Part shown: positions 22,530-32,932 of the stretch, piece after piece | Position numbering within the stretch: position 1 is the first letter of the stretch | Layout of the letters: the number at the start of each line of letters is the position of its first letter | Source: Antedon mediterranea | Taxonomy: Eukaryota > Echinodermata > Crinoidea > Comatulida > Antedonidae | DNA length: 64,000 bases | Direction: 5' to 3' | Assembly: GCF_964355755.1 (NCBI RefSeq) | Contig: NC_092676.1 | Span: 17,342,288 to 17,406,287, forward strand | Program-made: the position numbers and the translations under genes | The notes under the pieces: model-generated | Told to the model about the DNA's origin: nothing | Database searches by the model: none | Seen by the model: only the letters and a program-made list of their open reading frames with translations

Positions 22530-23990
22530 GAGGTAAAATGCACAGACCACAATTATGTGATTCTGCACATCTGCATATCCTAAATTAAAGGTTCGAAATT
22601 TTCTCATGTTTCAAAAATTTCTCTGTACTATATCATTATGTAAAACAATAAAAGGTCAAAATTTGGCAATTTTGGATCATTTTTCTGTACTAAGATTTTT
22701 TTATCTAAAAAATTTGACAAATATCGACTATTTTCCTGGTCTAGTACAAGTTGGGCATTTTCAAAATATAGTAAAATATCATATGTGTTTAGGTAACATG
22801 CACAGACCACACTGTATATTTTTATTTAAAAAAATAAAAGGGTAAACATTTTGCAATTTTTCGACAATTGTTCTGTACTATAGTAAGCCTACAGTGAGTT
22901 TTTTTTAATAGAAAAATGTCAAAAACAGAAGTTTTAAATAGGACTACATGCTGAGGTAACATGACCACATTATGTGATTCTTATGCATGTAATTATGTCA
23001 AAAAAATAGAAAGTCGAAATTGTTTGAAATTTTCCATGTACTGTAGTACAGGGATTTTTTTTGTCGAAAGATATCCAGATATCGACTTTATGAAATATTA
23101 TGTTGACGTAACATGCATAGAGCATATTATCTGATTCTGCGCATGTCGATTATGATATAGTAACCAGTTATGTCAAAAAATAAATTGATCTAATTTGGTC
23201 AATTTCGAACATTTTCCTGTACTAAAGTACAGGAATTTCTTTTCGAAAAATGGCCAAAACATCGACTTTTAAAATATTTTGAGGTATCATGCGCAGAACA
23301 CATTTTGTGATTCTGTACATGTCAAATATGATATAGTAACCAGTAATGTCAAAATAAAAGGGTCAAAATTTGGCCATTTCCCTGCTGTACGAAATGTTTT
23401 TCAAAATGAATATATATCGACCTTTTGAAATAATTATGGTGAAGTAACATGCACAGAGCATTTTAAGTGATTCTGCGCATGTCAATTATGATATACCGTA
23501 GTAACCAGTTATGTTAATATTACAGTCAAGTCAAGTATCATTTATTATCATTTGTTTTTAAGAAAAAACATAGAAATTCTGTTTGCTCTGTTGGCGGAGC
23601 ACAATATCCAACGGACACAACACGAACTCAAAAACAAAAACATTACAAAAAAGTGTCTACATTATGTTTAAAGGGATTTTTTTTTCGAAATTTAAAAATA
23701 TGTTGAGGCGGGACGCATATAGTTAACCAGTAATCAAAAAAAATAAAAGGGTGGTAACTGGGATTTTTTTTTTTATGACCAGATATCGACTTTTTTAAAT
23801 ATGTTGATTTCGTGATTTTTGGGATTATGAAACATGAATATAAAAGGGTCGGAATTTGGTCCTTTTTTAAACATTTTCTTGTACTATACATGAATGAAAT
23901 GAACAGAATGATATCGACTTTTTAAAATATGTTGAGTTAACATGCGCAGATCACATTTCGTGATTGTGCGCATGCGAATTATGATCCCGG
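22530..23990. repeat. degenerate tandem satellite, roughly 160-180-bp units
   Basis: A recurring unit contains ATGCACAGACCACAT, GTGATTCTGCGCATG, AATTATGATATAGTAACCAG, a poly-A/AAAAGGGTCAAAATTTGG block, CTGTACTA and a TATCGACTTTTTAAAATATG block. Starts of the CAGAcCA motif are near 22543, 22800, 22965, 23115, 23290, 23452 and 23943. Units are strongly diverged, suggesting an old array. A foreign block (AGTCAAGTCAAGTATC... to about 23650) interrupts it. Open frames here are not genes. Confidence 0.75.
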
Positions 23991-24069
23991 ACCCCGCAGT
24001 ACGAGAAACGGAATCATAATCCAAATATATTTTGTACAATTGTTTTTAAAATACACGATTTGTGGGAAG

Positions 24070-26391
24070 TCAAGTATATGTTTCAATCATATCTTCACTT
24101 GCTTCCTTCCTTGTAATACTATATCGGTCTCCCTTTTTCGATGCAAGTTTATAAGCTAATAAAAACAAACCGAATGTAAGGCATGAAATTATTAACATCA
24201 GGTACATAAGAGAATTGATGTTTTCCTTCTTATTTTGACTGCTATCACCAGTCTGATCATCAGGAAAATACTGCCCAATCACGAAGGGGATGACCATTTC
24301 TCCAAAAGATGCACCAACTACTAGAATAGCAGCGTCATTTCCAGTAACATGTATATAGCGTTCTAGCCAAGATATCCCTGTTGGGAAGAGTGAAGCCATT
24401 GAAGCTCCTAGCAAAGCCGTACCAAACCAGATTCCCACAATACTAACGTTTGCTAAAAGTGATAATATTATGGATGCTCCTGCGCAGGTAATCACATCCG
24501 CCATTAGCATCTGCAATGGCGTAAATACATAAGCTAAAAATATCGCGAATCCGCGAAATACTGCAAAAGAACCCCAGAAGAGGGAATTAAGAAGAGACGC
24601 CTGGTCTTTACTTAATTTTAAATCACAATTAATTGCGTATGAATATATGTAGCTACCAAATGCCACTTCACCTCCTACATAAAGAAAATAGAAAACAAAT
24701 AATATGGAAAGCATTTGAATTCGAAACCATTTATCGGTGTGTTCAATAACTGCATCTTCTGCTAGAGGAGCGTGGTTGACTGAATTTCTGCATCGGAGTT
24801 TGCATTCAAATGAACCCGTGAAACAAAAGTAGAAAAACGTCAAAGATCCAAGAAAAGTTACTGTGGCAATAATGGCGTACGCTATGAATATATTCCCGAG
24901 TTCTTCGACTTCACCAAAATCAATGGCAGGGATCATAGTTGTGGAACTCGCAGTATTCTCGATTGTATAATTTTCAGTTCCTTCAATAGCAATGGTGCTT
25001 GTCGTAAAATTACAGATCTCATTTTCAGAACACAAACTAAGTATATATTCAGTGACGTTAGTCAATGTTAACTGCATACTTTGCGTAGTTTTCTCACCAC
25101 TAAAACTGGTATTAGTCATGTTGTATACATTTCCCAATGTCGGTGTAACTACAGCAAAAACGCTTATGAATGGTTTAGCAATCAGAGGTGCAGTACTGGC
25201 TCCAACAGCGAAAATAAAGTGAAGAGCCTGCATATAAGGCGGTGATCTTCTCTCCCAAATTCGAAGGCATAAAACGTTACCTCCTAAATACAAACACAAT
25301 TTAACATTATTTTATATACTTATGTAGTAAGAAATATCAAGCAATTATTGTTACAAATAGTTGGATAAGTTATGTGAATGAAAACTGCAATAATTTTACA
25401 AATGAACCACATACGTCACAGACACAAGGATTGATTAAAAAAAAACAATTTACTGCGTAACTCCTCGCAGTGAATGGCATTGTATCCCCAATAATCCCAT
25501 GCATCTTTAATTTGTATAACAAACCTGTGTCAAGTCCTCCCATTGCGGTGCCAATGAAAACAAACGCAAACAAGACAGTCCAAAGTGTGTGCGTAACTGG
25601 AACACAAATTGAACCAACAGAACACAGCACTAGAAACGTTCCTAGAAGCCCATAAGCATTTACACGTTCCAACAGCAATCCAGATATTATCGAGCCTGTC
25701 ATATACCCAAAACCACGACTAAGGAAGATGTAGGAGAGTTGACCATAGCTGGCGTCTACTTGGTACAAAAGATCGGGTATTGTCGGTCCAAGTATTCCTA
25801 TAATCAGACCCTTTGTGAGAGTAAGAATATTATAAGATTATTAAGTAATGTTTAAGCTTTGACAAATAAAGTATTCAAAATGTTTTTCGTTATTGTGTTT
25901 TTATTTACCATGTTTCTATCTCAAAATATATCATAAACAGATTTTAATTTTTAGTCGCGTGGACGCGACTCTATAGTTCACTATGTCGGTCGGTCGGTCT
26001 GTCTGTCTGTCGGTCTGTTGGTCTGTCTGTGGGTCCGGTATCACTATGCGTTTTAGCAAGCGACTTATGGCTGTTGGCCTTGTTTTTAAATGTATCATCA
26101 AACCACACAAACTGTTCATATAATTTCAAATTCAGTGGGCCCAGTTGTGTATATTACTGGAGCAGTCATCGCTAGAAACTAATTATGCCAACTTACAAGA
26201 CTAATGAAACCCCAAAACAAAGCAATTGTTTTGGGCCATTTTTGGTCATTCTGTTCTGCATTCTGCTTGCCCACTACATCACGAAAATCCTTGATAACAT
26301 ACTCCACATGGCTTACTTCTGACGTATCTGACTGCACTTCCAACTTTGTGCATTCATCTTCAGATAATTCATTGAGAGACGAGGAAGACAT
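24070..26391 (-). CDS. MFSD4B-like sugar transporter, paralog A, three exons
   Basis: Exons 26197-26391 (start ATG, 65 codons), 25525-25810 and 24070-25283 join in phase (0, then 1) to a 564-residue protein. It belongs to the major facilitator superfamily, MFSD4 branch; MFSD4B/NaGLT1 is a Na+-coupled glucose transporter in vertebrates. Visible family marks: GILGPTIPDL after helix 1, SRGFGYMTGS, GGLDTG at the exon 2/3 border, WERRSPPYMQALHF, GASMASLFPTGISWLE and GEMVIPFVIGQYF. About twelve helices are expected. Between helices 5 and 6 lies an extracellular loop with several N-glycosylation sequons (NMT, NVT, NFT). The acidic N-terminus is cytosolic. Donors GTAAGT and GTTTGT are canonical. Intron 1 (386 bases) contains a GGTCTGTC repeat. 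The substrate is inferred from the family only. Confidence 0.88.
25948..26088 (+). repeat. GGTCTGTC dispersed repeat, copy e
   Basis: Full-length, antisense to the transporter gene and inside its intron 1, which it makes up by more than a third. Ends TTTTTAGTCGCGTGGACGCG and GGCTGTTGGCCTTG are both present. The inner tract is (GGTC)3(TGTC)n. Confidence 0.85.
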
Positions 26392-27277
26392 TTTACTGCT
26401 TCAGTTGCACACACTTTTGAATGAAAATATTACACATTTTTACAATACAAGTAACGTGTGAAATTCGTTGCAGAGACAACAATTGGGGAACGTCAGCAAA
26501 GCAGGATTGATATAAAGATAACCACTGAAAGTAAACGCGGTTACTATCAGGCCCGTAACTAGGATTTTTATGGAGGGGTTCGAATTTGGAAAAAAGGGGT
26601 GAAGACTTTGATGAAACAACCAACTATGATTAAGTGTAATTAAAGATCAAACGATTAATCTGAAAAACAATGGGGATGGTGGATTCCGGATTTCAGTCTA
26701 TATTTGAAACTAAAGATACAAATGATTTTGTTTACTTTCTATCCTAAAATCATGGAAGGTTAGGTCTAATCATTCTGGTGAGAGATTCTATAAAATAACA
26801 GGCGAACTTCGTCTTGTTTATTGAGCTTACAATATTAATGGGAGTACATCTAATAAAGTATTTATAAAAGTTAGTTACACAAGTTCTGTTATTGCTATCA
26901 TGGACTGTAACCAAGGCAAACGATTTACCAGCAACACGAATAACAAGAAAAATTAGCAATGAGAATATAATCTCACTTTCCCGGAATAACAAATTTCACC
27001 ATTAATGACCAATTTTCAACACGTTTTCACGAGTAATCCAAATGCCACTAAATAAATGTTGGTAATTTATATAATTCTTGATTGCTCACAATTTATCATT
27101 TATTATTGTAAACTCTGAAAGTTATTCCATTCATTTGTATTCTAAACTGTGACAGATTTTAATCATAATTGTATTTGTATAGGCCTTACTCAGAATTTGG
27201 CTTGAACATGGACGACCCAACACAATAATATAAAGCTAACGAAAAGCTATATCAGGTAATATAACCATATACTTCCT
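26392..27277. other. 5' flank of transporter A; no other gene seen
   Basis: Promoter-side sequence of the minus-strand transporter. Open frames at 26393-26623 and 26750-26992 have no family match. A GGCCCGTAACTAGGATTTTTATGGAGGGG stretch (26551-26579) resembles the ends of dispersed invertebrate repeats but has no second copy here. Confidence 0.4.
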
Positions 27278-27279
27278 TA

Positions 27280-27643
27280 AAGCTTGGTTCCCACTAGAAC
27301 ATAACGCAAGGGCGTAAAACGCAACGCAAGCGTTTTAACCAATGACAAGCGAAGTTATAGACAGTTAAGCGTGGTTCCCACTAGCGACGCAACGCAAGGA
27401 CGTAACGCAACGCAAGTGAATTGACTAATCACAAGCGATGGCTTATTAGCTTGTGATTGCTAACTGTCTATAACTTCGCTTGTCATTGGTTAAAATGCTT
27501 GCGTTGCGTTTACGTCCTTGTGTTACGTTCTAGTGGGAACCAAGCTTTAGCAACCACAAGCGAATAAGCCATCGCTTGTGATTGGTCAATTCACTTGCGT
27601 TGCGTTACGTCCCTGTGTTGCGTCGCTAGTGGGAACCACGCTT
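27280..27643. mobile_element. MITE family 1: one copy nested inside another
   Basis: Outer ends AAGCTTGGTTCCCACTAG (27280) and CTAGTGGGAACCACGCTT (27643) are flanked by TA. A second complete copy at 27368-27547, in opposite orientation, is inserted into the outer one and is itself flanked by TA (27366-27367 and 27548-27549). Removing it restores the continuous ACAGTTAGCAA sequence, as seen (inverted) in the uninterrupted copy at 30.24 kb. Inner blocks (GACGCAACGCAAGGACGTAA, CCAATCACAAGCGA) are shared by all copies. No coding sequence, so non-autonomous; TA duplication suggests mobilisation by a Tc1/mariner-like or other TA-using transposase. Confidence 0.9.
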
Positions 27644-27645
27644 TA

Positions 27646-28060
27646 GGATGTATTACTATTTATATTCAATGAATTGTTTTATTGTATACATGTCCAGTAT
27701 TAGAATTGCTACGTGTCCTGCAAGAACTAGTAAAAAAATGTGTAGGCCTAAAAATGGAAAATGGCCCGTCTGGCAATTTGTAGGACTAAGAATACCGAAA
27801 GAATGAAACTTACATATATTGTGTATACTGTGTTCACTAGACCTCCTTCTCTTGATCACTCATGAAGCTCAGTTTTAACAATTACAAAGTCCAAAATACA
27901 ATAAAATCTGTTTACATTAGCAGGGTCACATGTTAATTATACATACAAGATAACAAATGTGCTCCTATATACTTTCATTGCATATATAGACATTATTATC
28001 GTCTCCATTGTCTCAAATAATATTTATATATGGGTCAAAGTACATTTTTACTTTTAATTA
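27646..28060. other. no gene seen
   Basis: AT-rich spacer between two repeats. The 67-codon minus-strand frame at 27656-27859 is unsupported. Confidence 0.45.
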
Positions 28061-29590
28061 GGTGATCATTTAGAATAAAATGATCACCTATTGTTATTGT
28101 ATTAAATCTTTATTATTCTTCTTCTTCTTCTTCTTCTTCTTTCTGTACACTTTTTGTTTAACAAATATCTCAAAAAGTTGAATGGCAATGATCACAAAAA
28201 TTTCAAAATGTCTTTCAAATACTTTAACTTAGTCATAATAAGCTTTTCAGCGTGATCACGCATCCGTGACGTCATTTATACGCCATTTTGTGAAATCACA
28301 TTATCAATCATATCTCCATAATTCATTATCACATATTAATGAAATTCACTACACGTAAACTTCAGGTCAAGGTAAAAAATATTAGCAAATAAAAACTTGC
28401 GCGTTTCAAGGTCATGCGCGTGAAATCGCGCGTTAAAAATTTAAAAACTCAAAATTAAGTTTTGATCAATTTAGAGCATGAATTAGGCCATTTGCGTGTT
28501 TCAAAAACAAGTTTTTGCGTACGCGATTCTTAGAAGGCGTAAAAATGAAATTTGATGTATAAATCACATTCTACTCACAATTCTTAGTACATACACCGAT
28601 CTTGAGTCCATTCCGACTTAAAATAACGGTATACGAGCACGTTAAAAATGACAAAATGCGCACATTAATTTCACAAAAGTTCTGAAAATGGTGAAAAATA
28701 TGTCTTTTTTAAAATGAAAATAACTCTTCAGAATGCACGATGACCCCTAAGTTTTTAACTTATTCGGGAAGCCATTGAGTTGATATAAATGTATATACAC
28801 ATTAGACGTACAAAATGGTATTACGTCATCAAATGGCCACTTGAATTTAAAAATTAGGATTTTTTCCGTTTTGTGTAGGTTATCAATATTCAATAGAGCG
28901 CATCTCCGCTATTTGAGCTCGATTTTCGCACAAATTTCAGTGTGTGCTTGCTTAATTATTTATCTTTCGCATAAGTTGTCAGTGTTTTCATTTTGATGAC
29001 GTCATCACGCGTAAAAACTTGAATAACCTAGGTCGTGTAATTTCACCTTCGCCGTAAATTTGAATATCTTACAGCTCTTCAGAATTGAAGGTTACCTTGA
29101 TGATTATAATTTATTATGAAAGCTGATGAAATGTAGATATGAATTCATATAAAAACCAAGCCTATCGGATGTTGTGACGTTAACATATGGCCAGATGAAG
29201 TTAAAAAGTATTTTTTTCATCTTTTTCGTCAAAGTTATACAAATTTCCAATTCTTATATTTATTTGCTCAATTCATTGTCTTTCGAAATTGTCATCTTTG
29301 AGTTTATTTTGATAATTCCATCATACCAAAAAATTAGAACATGATGTGTATCGCGTAATTTCACCTAAGCTACACTGCATATAGATATACAGTATATACT
29401 GTACATATTGTATATGGCATATAATAGGCACAACTCAGCACTATAAGCGTATGCATCATGTCATAGGATGGCGTACATCAACTTTTTACGATCGTATGTT
29501 AACGTACGTGCATGTTTAAAAAGTGTTAATTTCATTAAAATGATAAAAATGATCACCTATAATTCGTCAAAGTGACGAATTAAATTCTAG
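28061..29590. mobile_element. 1.5-kb dispersed element with TAGGTGATCATTT ends
   Basis: Begins TTAGGTGATCATTTAGAA with an inverted echo (AAATGATCACCTAT) immediately after, and ends AAAATGATCACCTATAATTC, giving inverted termini. The 3' 230 bases (CGTAATTTCACCTAAGCTAC ... TCTAGTTTACT) recur at 29.94-30.18 kb and the 28.6-kb part recurs at 20.9 kb. A (TTC)n microsatellite lies at 28112-28142. No reading frame of interest; class uncertain. Confidence 0.6.
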
Positions 29591-29599
29591 TTTACTTTC

Positions 29600-30178
29600 T
29601 TGTTGTGAATAATCCCATGCTTCTATTTATTTACTTGGACGGTGACCCCAAATATCTTTATTTAACTTTTTATATAAGCCAATAAATTGGAGATTTGAGT
29701 TCATGTATAATTTCTGAGGCAAGAAATAAACATGTTGACGTGCCAAATTTATTACTGATTTGGCCATGTGGATTTAAAAGATAGAATATTGTCTGTTTAG
29801 CATAGATAATCAAATTCAACAGAGGGCATATATCCTTTATCCGTTCCCGATTTTCGCTGTTCTTGCTCAGGCAATTATCTTTCTTATGGGTTAACAATAT
29901 TTTCTTTATGTTAAAAAAAAAGAATAATTAATGTGGTTCCCGTAATTTCACCTATGCTACACTGTATAGTATAATCTACGACAGACGCAATTCAACACTA
30001 TAAACGTATTCAGATCATAGATGACTAGCATCAACTTTCTACGCACATGTATTAACGGACGTGCATGGTGCGTTTGCACGGATTTAAAAAAAAAAAACAT
30101 TGAAAACGTCAGGTAAATTCTTCCATCACAAATATCACCTATAATTTGTCAAAGTGAGAAAATAAATGTTAGTTTACT
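29600..30178. repeat. second, partial copy of the 28.1-29.6 kb element
   Basis: Shares CGTAATTTCACCTATGCTACACTG, the CATCAACTTTCTACG block, CGTGCATG and the end CACCTATAATTTGTCAAAGTGA...TTAGTTTACT with the upstream element, in the same order and orientation. Its 5' part is missing. Confidence 0.6.
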
Positions 30179-30243
30179 ACTATTAAGTTCACTGGATCTA
30201 TAGCTTCACGACGTTTGTAATTTTAAGTATAGTATTCTGTGTA

Positions 30244-30424
30244 AAGCGTGGTTTCCACTAGCGACGCAACGCAAGGACGTAACGCAACGCAAGTGAATTG
30301 ACCAATCACAAGCGATGGCTTATTCGCTTGTGATTGCTAACTGTCTATAACTTCGTTTGTCATTGGTTAAAACGTTTGCGTTGCGTTTACGTCCTTGCGT
30401 TACGTTCTAGTGGGAACCAAGCTT
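30244..30424. mobile_element. MITE family 1, complete 181-bp copy
   Basis: AAGCGTGGTTTCCACTAGCG at the left and TTCTAGTGGGAACCAAGCTT at the right, with TA on both sides (30242-30243, 30425-30426). This uninterrupted copy serves as reference for the nested pair at 27.3 kb. Confidence 0.9.
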
Positions 30425-30519
30425 TATACTACACGGCGTATAGCCTATTAAAACGGTATCTTCTTCGCTTTAATCGTCACCGTCATGTGAACGAACGAAT
30501 ATAAATGGAGGGAAAGAGA

Positions 30520-32020
30520 AAGCACTATTATCTCTATCGTCTTGCTCATCACCATAATCAACACCTTGGTTGTCTTCCTAATCATAAATCAGTATCTCCA
30601 TTGACTTGCTCGCACCACCATAGATCATCCGTTATAGGCCTATATTAAATGTTTTATTACTCATCACTATATTATCACATTGTTCGCTTTGCTCATCAAC
30701 ATAGTCATCACCTTCATTGTCTTGCTCATCAACATAATCATCCCCTCCATTGTCTTGCTCATCAACATAATCATCACCTCCATTGTCTTGGGCATCATCA
30801 TAATCATTATCTCGCTTGTCTTGCTCATCGCCATCATCATAATTTCCGTCGTTTTGCTCATCAAACATAATCATCCTTTCCGTCGTCTTGGTCATTAACA
30901 TAACCATCATTTCCTTCGTCTTGCTCATCAACATAATTATCTTTCCGTCGTCTGCTTAGTCAACATGATCATCTTCGTCATTTTGCTCATTAACATAATC
31001 ATCAATTCCGTCGTCCTGCTCATCAACATAATCATCATTTCTATCGTCTTGTTCATCACCATAATCATCATTTCCGTCGTCTGCTCATAAACATAATAAG
31101 CTTCGTCGTTTTGCTCATCAACATAATTATCATTTCCGTCTTAATTTTCATCAACATAATCATCATTTTCGTCGTCTGTTCATCAACATAATCATCTGAT
31201 CGTTTTGCTCATCAACATAACCATCTTCGTCGTTTTGCTCCTCAACATAATCATCATTTCCGTCGTTTTATTCATCACCATAAATCATAATTTCCGTCGT
31301 CTTGTTCATCACCATAATCATCATTTCCCTCGTCTTGCTCATCAACAAAATCATCATTTCCGTCGTCTGCTCATCAAAATAATCATCACGTCGACTTGTT
31401 CATCACCATAATTATTTCCGTCGTCTTGTTCATCACCATAATCATCATTTTCGTCGTCCTGCTCATCAACATAATCATCATTTCCGTCGTCTGCTCATCA
31501 AAATAATCATAACGTCGACTTGTTCATCACCATAATCATTATGTCCTTCGTCTTGTTCATCACCATAATCGTCATTTTCGTCGTCTTGCTCATCAACATA
31601 ATCATCGTCGTCTTGCTCATCAACATAATCGTCGTCGTCTTGCTCATTAACATAATCTCATTTACGTCGTCTTGCTCATCAACATACTCATCATTTCCGT
31701 CGTCTTGCTAATCAACATAATCATTATTTCCGTCGGCTGCTCTTCAACATAATCATTCCCGTCGTCTTGCTCATCAACATAATCATTTCCGTCGTCTTGC
31801 GCATCAACATACTCATCATTTCCGTCGTCTTGCGCATCAACATACTCATCATTTTCGTCGTTTTGCTCATCAACGTGATCATTATCATCATCTTGGTCAT
31901 CAACATAATGATCATTTTCTTCATCTTACTCATCAACATAATCCTCATCAACATAATCCTCATTTCCGTCGCCTTACTCATCAACATAATCATCTTGTCT
32001 TGCTCAACCCAATAATCATT
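30520..32020. repeat. 33-bp minisatellite, about 45 units
   Basis: Units of the type CATCAACATAATCATCATTT plus CCGTCGTCTTGCT, repeated with frequent losses of 3-6 bases over 1.5 kb. Because 33 is a multiple of three, both strands show short repetitive open frames (plus: HQHNHHLHCLA type; minus: DEQDNGGDDYV type). All are broken within 60-100 codons and have no splice or start context, so they are not called as genes. Located about 0.9 kb beyond the 3' end of transporter B. Confidence 0.9.
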
Positions 32021-32846
32021 AACCGCATCCTCTTGGTCGCCATCCTTTTAAAATAGAATATGATATCACATTATTACACATTCCATGAAATTCTTTTGAA
32101 TTATGAACATAAGGTCAGGGATGCACAAGGGCCAACTGAATAAGAGATATTTAAAAGTAGATGGAAACTACACTTAATACACTGATCATATTATTAGTAT
32201 TTAATGACAAATTTGTCAAAAACACAACATATACCAACTTTTAAAACAATTCTGAGTATTACTTTTTAAAGTATAAAAACAACAAATGCACCACCAACTT
32301 TTGGTTAGTCTTGGTTTTTGACATTTTGTCAACAACTGCTTAATCAATACACTAATCATATTAGTATTTCATTTTATATGATTCATTATAAACATAATAC
32401 AAAAACTTTTAAAAGATACATTTAAACAAACTATCAATTCGAAAATGAAAACATAATCTGAGTATTACTCTAAATTATTTTTTAGTCTTTTTTTGTTTAG
32501 AAATTTTTTCTTAATCCTACAGTGCTTGTAGGATTCCACCTCTGTGCGTACCATATTTAAGAAAACCAAGTGATTTTTTAATAAATTGTAAAAAAAATAC
32601 TAAATGAGATAATTATGTAATTTTTGGTGTGGTTGGTTGGGAGTAAAAAAATAAATAAATAAAATTGATATGCCCAAATCACTGAGATGATTTAATATTT
32701 AATGTTTACGGTGGTCTTTTATTTGTAAAATTTATTCATTTTCTTATTTTATTCAAAACTAAGCTTATTTGATTATAACACCACAACTCTTGTTAAAAAG
32801 GAATGTGTTATGGCTAACTACCAAGGCATATCTTTCAGCCGATTTG
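32021..32846. other. 3' flank of transporter B; no gene seen
   Basis: AT-rich with poly-T and AAATAAAT runs. Nothing coding was recognised. Confidence 0.45.
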
Positions 32847-32852
32847 TTTATT
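32847..32852 (-). terminator. polyadenylation signal for transporter B
   Basis: The plus strand reads TTTATT, which is AATAAA on the minus strand, about 80 bases after the stop codon at 32933-32935. Confidence 0.5.
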
Positions 32853-32932
32853 CTTAAACTGAGACAACAATTGAACTGTTGATGAACAACAGTTTGTAAC
32901 CCTGATGCACCAAATACAACAAATATTTCATA

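Noticed and set aside
28100-30180. A long element that might encode a transposase
   Set aside because: No open frame beyond about 75 codons and no DDE-type or other motif in either strand.
30632-32015. Several His-rich and Asp/Glu-rich repetitive open frames on both strands
   Set aside because: They are readings of the 33-bp minisatellite, broken every 60-100 codons, with no start or splice context.
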